Shown: positions 30,471 through 34,980 of the stretch, in pieces
How the letters are laid out: every line of letters starts with the position of its first letter
Position numbering within the stretch: position 1 is the first letter of the stretch
Assembly: GCA_020161505.1 (NCBI GenBank)
Contig: JAIUNY010000027.1
Location: forward strand, 1-34,980
DNA length: 34,980 bases
Direction of reading: 5' to 3'
Source of the DNA: Armatimonadota bacterium
GTDB taxonomy: Bacteria > Armatimonadota > Fimbriimonadia > Fimbriimonadales > Fimbriimonadaceae
Translations under genes and position numbers: made by a program
Notes under the pieces: generated by a model
What the model saw: the letters and a program-made list of their open reading frames with translations, nothing else
Database searches by the model: none
Told to the model about the DNA's origin: nothing

Positions 30471-31490
30471 TCACACGAACGGATCGAGGCCGGAGGTGAA
30501 ATCACTTGGCACGAAGAGACGCTGGTAGGTCTGGATGGCGAACCGATCCGTCATCCCGGCGACGTAGTCCACCGCGCCCTGAACACCCTCAAAACCCTCA
30601 GGAAGGTTGCCCGGTTCGGCAAAGTGGAGGAACAACGCCCGCACCACGTGCTTGGCTTTAGTGACCTGGCCCATCGGGTGAGGATCGCGCAAGTAAACGT
30701 GCTCGAAGAGCCATTCCTTCAGCGCGTTCATCGTGCCGATCATCTCATCTGAGATGCCAATCGCGTCCCGATCCTCGCTGTGGGCGATCACGTCCATGAC
30801 CATGGCGGAAATCCTCTGCCCCTGCGTCTCGCCGAGGGCCTGAAACTCTGCGGGAACCCCGGAAATCACCCCGCTTCGCAGGGCGTCGTCGAGATCGTGG
30901 CAGAGATACGCAATGCGGTCGCTGATGCGCACCACGGCCGCCTCCAGCGTGGAGGTGGGTTCACCATCATGCGCACTGAGATCTTTGCGCCCCTTGCTGT
31001 GTCCGCCAATTCCCGCTCGTACCTCTTCGCTCAGATTGAGATTCGCCAGCACATCGAGGATGCGCAGGCTGTGTTCGTAGTGACGGAACCCCTGCGGAGC
31101 CCCGGTAACACCAGCAAAGCTCTCTCGCAGCACGGCATCTAAGGCCTGTTCGCCCGCATGTCCGAAAGGCGTGTGCCCGACATCGTGGCCCAGGGCGATC
31201 GCCTCCGTGAGATCTTCATTCAAGCGCAAGGCGCGCGAAACCGTTCGCGCGATCTGCGAGACTTCCAAGGTATGGGTGAGCCTGGTTCGGTAGTGGTCGC
31301 CGCTCGGGGCAATGAACACTTGCGTTTTGTGCTTTAACCGACGGAACGCCTTGCTGTGAAGGATTCGGTCGCGATCGCGCTGAAAGCAGGTACGGATCGG
31401 GTCATGAGGCTCGGGGCGGGGGCGGCCCGCGCTCTCCGATGCGAGCATCGCGCGAGGGCTCAAAGTGGCGCGCTCGCGCTCCTCAATCAT
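30471..31490 (-). CDS. dgt: Deoxyguanosinetriphosphate triphosphohydrolase-like protein (HD domain)
   Basis: About 339 residues from ATG 31490. GTG 31511 would add 7 residues. The family usually begins with a short MxxERE-type sequence, which favours the ATG. The HD metal site is His73 (RTRLTHTLEVSQIAR), His102-Asp103 (LGHDVGHTPFGHAGE) with His106 and His111, and the later Asp in RISDRIAYLCHDLDDAL. An N-terminal FQRDRDRILHSKAFRRLKHK binds the dNTP phosphates. It hydrolyses dNTPs to the deoxynucleoside and triphosphate. Its length fits the shorter type-2 dGTPase group. No clear ribosome site is seen. Confidence 0.92.
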   Translation of the reverse strand: MIEERERATLSPRAMLASESAGRPRPEPHDPIRTCFQRDRDRILHSKAFRRLKHKTQVFIAPSGDHYRTRLTHTLEVSQIARTVSRALRLNEDLTEAIALGHDVGHTPFGHAGEQALDAVLRESFAGVTGAPQGFRHYEHSLRILDVLANLNLSEEVRAGIGGHSKGRKDLSAHDGEPTSTLEAAVVRISDRIAYLCHDLDDALRSGVISGVPAEFQALGETQGQRISAMVMDVIAHSEDRDAIGISDEMIGTMNALKEWLFEHVYLRDPHPMGQVTKAKHVVRALFLHFAEPGNLPEGFEGVQGAVDYVAGMTDRFAIQTYQRLFVPSDFTSGLDPFV

Positions 31491-31671
31491 CAACCGGATC
31501 GTATCCACCACTGGGGAAGACGAACCGCGCTCGCCTCACGACGCAAGACCTGGGGAAAGATGACTCTGAATCAGGCTCGGAACGTCATCAGGCGAGGAAG
31601 CGCTCAACCAGGATGGGCACCGATGTTGGGTCTCACTTCGGAGACGAAATCGCTGCCACGGGTCGACCCCG

Positions 31672-32442
31672 TCAATCCTTCGGATCGTCGATCATCGAAC
31701 GCTCAAAGAGCTGGCGTAGTCGCTCTTGCTCGTCCTTCTCTTGACGAGTCTTTTCTTTGCCCCGAACCTTGTTCATATAGACATCGAACTCTTTGTTCTC
31801 CTGCTTTTTGGCCTTGGCCTTGGCCACGTTCGTGCGATTCGGAGACACCTTGAAGAATCCGGCGCCATAGAGCCAAGCGGGAAGCAAGGGCACGCTCGCG
31901 AGAATTCCGAACATCGGGCTTCCGGTGCCCAGGGTGAAGACGGTGATCACGGCGGTGATGATCGCGATGTGCTTCATCTTCACCGGCAGAATGCCATAGA
32001 GCCGAATCTCGGCATCCGGGGTCATGGCGCAAGCGATCATGGTGAGGAAGGCAATGGGAAGCGTGGCCCCAAAGGCTTCTCCTGGAACTCCAATCACCAC
32101 GGAGGCCAGCAAAATAAAGAGCCCGTGGATCAGCGTCCCCGCGAAAAAGTGCCCAACCAACGAGGCTTTGCCGGTGGTGCGCTCCAGCTGATGCCCAATC
32201 CAGTAGAACCAGAGCAGCTGGAAGAGAAATCCAACGACTCCGACTCCCGACTGCGCAAAGGGGTACGTCACCAATCCCCACGGCTGGAAGGGATTCAGCG
32301 AAAGCGCCAGCACTCGGGCCAGCGTGCCATCGGCACCCATCGCCCAGCCCGCGATGAAGAACACCGACAGGGCGATCATCAGACCGACCGTTGCGGTGAT
32401 TCCTTTTCCCAGGATTCCGAATCCTTGCGCGCGCGAGTTCAT
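31672..32442 (-). CDS. Rhomboid-like membrane protein lacking catalytic residues (DUF6576-type tail)
   Basis: 256 residues with about six helices (ITATVGLMIALSVFFIAG, VGVVGFLFQLLWFYWIGHQL, AGTLIHGLFILLASVVIG, TLPIAFLTMIACAMTP). The topology and the PFQPWGLVTYPF opening match rhomboids. However, the GxSG serine site reads GEAFGAT (about 121-127) and no His follows in the last helix, so proteolysis is not expected. A charged C-terminal helix (DVYMNKVRGKEKTRQEKDEQ) resembles the DUF6576 tail of such pseudo-rhomboids. GAGGTAAGAG precedes the ATG. It may act like iRhoms or derlins as a binding protein, perhaps opposing the active rhomboid at 10.7 kb (inference). Confidence 0.82.
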   Translation of the reverse strand: MNSRAQGFGILGKGITATVGLMIALSVFFIAGWAMGADGTLARVLALSLNPFQPWGLVTYPFAQSGVGVVGFLFQLLWFYWIGHQLERTTGKASLVGHFFAGTLIHGLFILLASVVIGVPGEAFGATLPIAFLTMIACAMTPDAEIRLYGILPVKMKHIAIITAVITVFTLGTGSPMFGILASVPLLPAWLYGAGFFKVSPNRTNVAKAKAKKQENKEFDVYMNKVRGKEKTRQEKDEQERLRQLFERSMIDDPKD

Positions 32443-32611
32443 CTCTTACCTCATTATGTCGGCGACTTCCCGAAAGTTCGCAGTGGGAGGCTCCCGTATC
32501 TTTGCGGGGGACGAGATTCTGGGGCCATATGTCCCGAAACAGACGCGGTATGATCCCGCTATCGCCGAATATTCCCGGTAAGACGACGGGGAGCGGTCGC
32601 TTGAGGAAGAT

Positions 32612-33511
32612 ATGCAGTATTACGTGATCTGGGACGACGGGCAAAAGTTTGGCCCGGCTGACGTCAGTGTTTTGAATCAGTGGGCGACCGAGAATCGGAT
32701 CAACCCCAACACCCAGCTGGAGTCGGTGGTCGATGGCAGCCGGGTCCCAGCTAAGGATGTCCCGGGAATCATCTTTGCTCAGGGCGCCGTGCCGATGCAA
32801 CCCGCTCAACCGGCGCAGCCGATTCAGTCGGTCGATCCCGTTCAGCCGGTGACACCGGTCGCGAGCGATCCGTTCCAAACCCAGCCGGCGACCCCTGCTG
32901 CGGATCCCACTCCGGTCACTCCGGCGGCGGCGGCAAGCGCGGAACGCTACTGGGTCGTTGGGCAAGATGGCCAGAAGTACGGCCCGGCGGATGTTCCGAC
33001 GCTCAGCTCGTGGGCAACCGAGAATCGCCTGACCCCCACCACTCAGCTTGAAGGCGAAATGTCGGGTCAACGCGTGATGGCTTCGGCGGTCGCGGGCATC
33101 ATGTTCCCGGCGGCAATGGGCGCGGCTGCTGCGACCTCGGTCACGCCTGCTACGTCGCCTTATGGCTCGACGGAAAGCAGCGCAGCGGGGCAGTCTTCCT
33201 ACGCTCAATATCCGCGCGACTTTGGAAGCTCAGATCCCGACGCGGGCAAGACGGAAACCATTGTCAGCTTCGTGCTCTCGGGCATTGGATTAGTCTGTTG
33301 CTGCTTTGGTTGGATTGGGGCGCCATTGCCGATTGGCGCAGTCGTACTCGCCATTCTCGGCAAGAAGAAGGGATACGCCACGGCTAAAACGGCTTTGACG
33401 ATCGCTATCATCGTCGCCACGCTTTGGCTCCTCTGGTCAATTGGGGCAACCGTGTTCCAAGGCCAAATTCTTGAGTGGGCAGAGACGATGCAACAGCAGC
33501 AGAACCGCTGA
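32612..33511 (+). CDS. Double GYF_2-domain protein with DUF4190-type membrane tail
   Basis: 299 residues. The two GYF_2 domains are YYVIWDDGQKFGPADVSVL (about 2-55) and RYWVVGQDGQKYGPADVPTL (about 111-165), each with the W-(A/S)-T-E-N-R helix. A Pro/Gln/Ala linker joins them (QPAQPAQPIQSVDPVQPV). The C-terminal 90 residues hold two helices (TIVSFVLSGIGLVCCCFGWI; TALTIAIIVATLWLLWSIG) with ILGKKKGYATAK between, the DUF4190 layout. GYF domains bind Pro-rich peptides, so it could be a membrane-tethered adaptor. GAGGAAG precedes the ATG. The 169-base spacer before it is shared with the divergent pseudo-rhomboid gene. Confidence 0.85.
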   Translation: MQYYVIWDDGQKFGPADVSVLNQWATENRINPNTQLESVVDGSRVPAKDVPGIIFAQGAVPMQPAQPAQPIQSVDPVQPVTPVASDPFQTQPATPAADPTPVTPAAAASAERYWVVGQDGQKYGPADVPTLSSWATENRLTPTTQLEGEMSGQRVMASAVAGIMFPAAMGAAAATSVTPATSPYGSTESSAAGQSSYAQYPRDFGSSDPDAGKTETIVSFVLSGIGLVCCCFGWIGAPLPIGAVVLAILGKKKGYATAKTALTIAIIVATLWLLWSIGATVFQGQILEWAETMQQQQNR

Positions 33512-33537
33512 TCTGGGTGATTTTTCCCACAACCCCA

Positions 33538-33575
33538 CCCCGGTTTTCCCCATTTTGGAGGAAAACCGGGGTTTT
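33538..33575 (+). terminator. Rho-independent terminator of the GYF_2 gene
   Basis: A 12-base perfect stem (CCCCGGTTTTCC at 33538-33549, complement at 33560-33571) closes a 10-base loop and is followed by TTTT. It lies 26 bases after the stop codon and 22 before the end of the convergent aminopeptidase gene. Confidence 0.9.
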
Positions 33576-33596
33576 CTTCGTTTCAGCCGCTTGATT

Positions 33597-34718
33597 TCAG
33601 CCGAGCTGATCCGGGTTCAGACCCTGGAGTTCCGGCAGCACAAAGATCCCATCTTCGCGAATCAGCACGTCGTCGAACCAGACTTCGCCGCCCCCGTAGT
33701 CCGCGCGCTGGATATTGACGATGTCCCAGTGGATCGCCGAATGGTTGCCGTTACCCCCCGGTCCACCGTAAGCGTTGCCAGGAGTGAGGTGGAAGCTGCC
33801 CGCGATCTTCTCATCGAACAGGGTGTCCTTCATCGGGTGCAGCACGTAGGGGTTGTAGCCCAGGCTCCATTCGCCGAAGTACCGCGCGCCCTCGTCGGTG
33901 TCGAGGATCTTGTTGAGCTCGGCGGTCATGCCGCCTGCGGTCGCCTCGACAATCTTGCCCTCCTCCACCACAAAACGGATGTCCTTGAACTCCATGCCTT
34001 GGTATAGGGAAACGGTGTTGTATTGCACCACGCCGTTGACACTCTCGCGCACCGGGCAGCTGAAGCACTCGCCATCGGGGATGTTGCGTTTGCCATGGCA
34101 GCTCACCGAACCGATTCCCTTAATGCTGAAGGTCAGATCCGTTCCTGGACCCTTGAGGTGGACCCGATCCGTGCGGTTCATCAGCTCGACGAGCGGCTTG
34201 GCGGCCGCTTCCATCTTGCTGTAATCCAGGGTGCAGACATTGAAATAGAACTCCTCGAAGGCATCGGTGGACATACTCGCGGCTTGGGCCATGCCCGGGC
34301 TGGGCCAACGCAGTACCGCCCACTTGGTGTGGGGCACGCGCTGTCCGTGCACGACTGGGATGCCATAGAATTTCTGCCAAAGAGCGTTCTTATCGCTCGG
34401 AACATCGGCGAGTTCAGTGGCGTTGTCCCCGCCCCGGAAGGCGATGTAAGCCGTCATGTGCTTCATCTCCGCCAGTTCGATGTCGGCGATCATCTTCACG
34501 TTTTCTTCGCTGATGTTGCGGAGAAGCTGCCGCTTGATCTTGTTGCTTTCGAGCCGCACCGCCACCTTGGCCCCCGTCGACTGTACGACCCGCACAACTT
34601 CCGCGACCGCTTCGTCGGGGATGTCAAAAGCATGGACGAGAACCGAGTCCTCGGCGGTGAGCGACGTGGAGTGAGTCGCAAGCATCTCGGCGAGCTTCGT
34701 GATACGTGGATCGAGCAT
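33597..34718 (-). CDS. M29-family aminopeptidase
   Basis: 373 residues, the usual size for the thermophilic/leucyl aminopeptidase (AmpS, aminopeptidase T) group. Metal-ligand motifs in order are IPDGECFSCPVRESVNGVV, EGARYFGEWSLGYNP, GSFHLTPGNAYGGPGG and HSAIHWDIVNI, supplying the two Glu, two His and Asp expected for the two-metal site. The N-terminus (MLDPRITKLAEMLATHSTSL) and RVHLKGPGTDLTFSIKG are typical. It is cytoplasmic and removes N-terminal residues from peptides. Single gene, convergent with the GYF_2 gene. Confidence 0.93.
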   Translation of the reverse strand: MLDPRITKLAEMLATHSTSLTAEDSVLVHAFDIPDEAVAEVVRVVQSTGAKVAVRLESNKIKRQLLRNISEENVKMIADIELAEMKHMTAYIAFRGGDNATELADVPSDKNALWQKFYGIPVVHGQRVPHTKWAVLRWPSPGMAQAASMSTDAFEEFYFNVCTLDYSKMEAAAKPLVELMNRTDRVHLKGPGTDLTFSIKGIGSVSCHGKRNIPDGECFSCPVRESVNGVVQYNTVSLYQGMEFKDIRFVVEEGKIVEATAGGMTAELNKILDTDEGARYFGEWSLGYNPYVLHPMKDTLFDEKIAGSFHLTPGNAYGGPGGNGNHSAIHWDIVNIQRADYGGGEVWFDDVLIREDGIFVLPELQGLNPDQLG

Positions 34719-34844
34719 GAATCCAGGTTACCCACGGTTTGCGTTGACGGACAGCGGTGCCAAGCCGCCACGCAGGAACCCGCCACCGCCGGGCGCCTCG
34801 ATCCCCTCAGCTCGGACGACCTCAGAAACCGACCGTCGCATACG

Positions 34845-34965
34845 CATCTCCGAGCTTGACTCGGGGAGGGTGCCCATGGAGTGAGCCCTTTTCTGTGGAC
34901 ACCGAAGGAGGGGTGAGTTGGGTGTTCATTGGTTTTGGTATTCCTTGAGAAAGGGGATCGGGGCC
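34845..34965. repeat. Dispersed palindromic repeat, M1 and partial M2 at the right end
   Basis: M1 core CTCCGAGCTTGACTCGGGG (34849 onward) followed by AGGGTGCCCATGGAG repeats the 14.7 kb form (CTCCCCGAGTC-AAG-CTCGGAGAG). Near 34951, AAGGGGATCGGGGCC is an M2-like piece. No credible gene is seen in 34719-34980. Confidence 0.65.
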
Positions 34966-34980
34966 TTCATTCCGAGTGCG

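Noticed and set aside
31703-33208. 501-codon minus-strand open frame spanning two real genes
   Set aside because: It overlaps the pseudo-rhomboid in another frame and the GYF_2 gene in antisense; its Arg-rich composition is typical of a wrong frame.

Overview
The window is about 35 kb of GC-rich bacterial chromosome. It looks like a diderm outside the Proteobacteria, most plausibly Armatimonadota of the Fimbriimonas type. That placement is an inference from gene content: a prepilin-type N-terminal methylation-motif protein, a recF-DUF721-comEC run without dnaA/dnaN, a DUF5693-csaB pair, an LptC/OstA-type protein, outer-membrane beta-barrel and lipoprotein genes, and tandem flotillins. There is no rRNA or tRNA gene, CRISPR array, transposase or phage gene.

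Layout. 1-3036 (minus): RDD membrane protein, a G-tract-rich spacer, recF, a DUF721 gene and the start of comEC, which runs off the left edge. 3057-4367 (plus): a DUF58 protein. 4729-8716 (minus): malate dehydrogenase, a pilin-like secreted protein, a GNAT acetyltransferase and an exported alpha/beta hydrolase. 8679-10673 (plus): an exported protein with about a dozen Gly-x-Asp-x-Tyr repeats of roughly 27 residues. 10735-23909 (plus): eight genes, mostly overlapping or nearly touching, that look like one cell-envelope operon: rhomboid protease, DUF5693, CsaB pyruvyltransferase, a large beta-barrel protein, a lipoprotein, a 921-residue exported protein with a decayed zinc-peptidase-like motif, a second lipoprotein, and an LptC/OstA-like protein. 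24428-27608 (plus): an NfeD-like protein and two flotillins, closed by a terminator. 27900-30336: a small four-cysteine protein (minus) and three poorly characterised plus-strand genes, the last MGMT-like. 30471-32442 (minus): a dGTPase-like HD hydrolase and a rhomboid-like protein without catalytic residues. 32612-33511 (plus): a double-GYF_2 membrane protein. 33597-34718 (minus): an M29 aminopeptidase.

The strongest unexplained signal is a dispersed palindromic repeat family. One module (M1) has the hairpin core GGCCTTTGGCCACCCT-CTCCAAAC; a second (M2) is like CCCGACCCTAAAGGGATCGG. Copies lie in most of the long gaps (4.4, 24.1, 27.7, 30.4 and 34.9 kb). They also lie inside two open reading frames, DUF5693 and the beta-barrel gene, where they are translated as Gly/Pro-rich segments. 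The 24.1 kb copy contains a perfect 29-bp inverted repeat with a 3-base loop. The other leads are the repeat protein at 8.7-10.7 kb, the envelope operon, the pseudo-peptidase and the G-quadruplex-prone recF upstream region.
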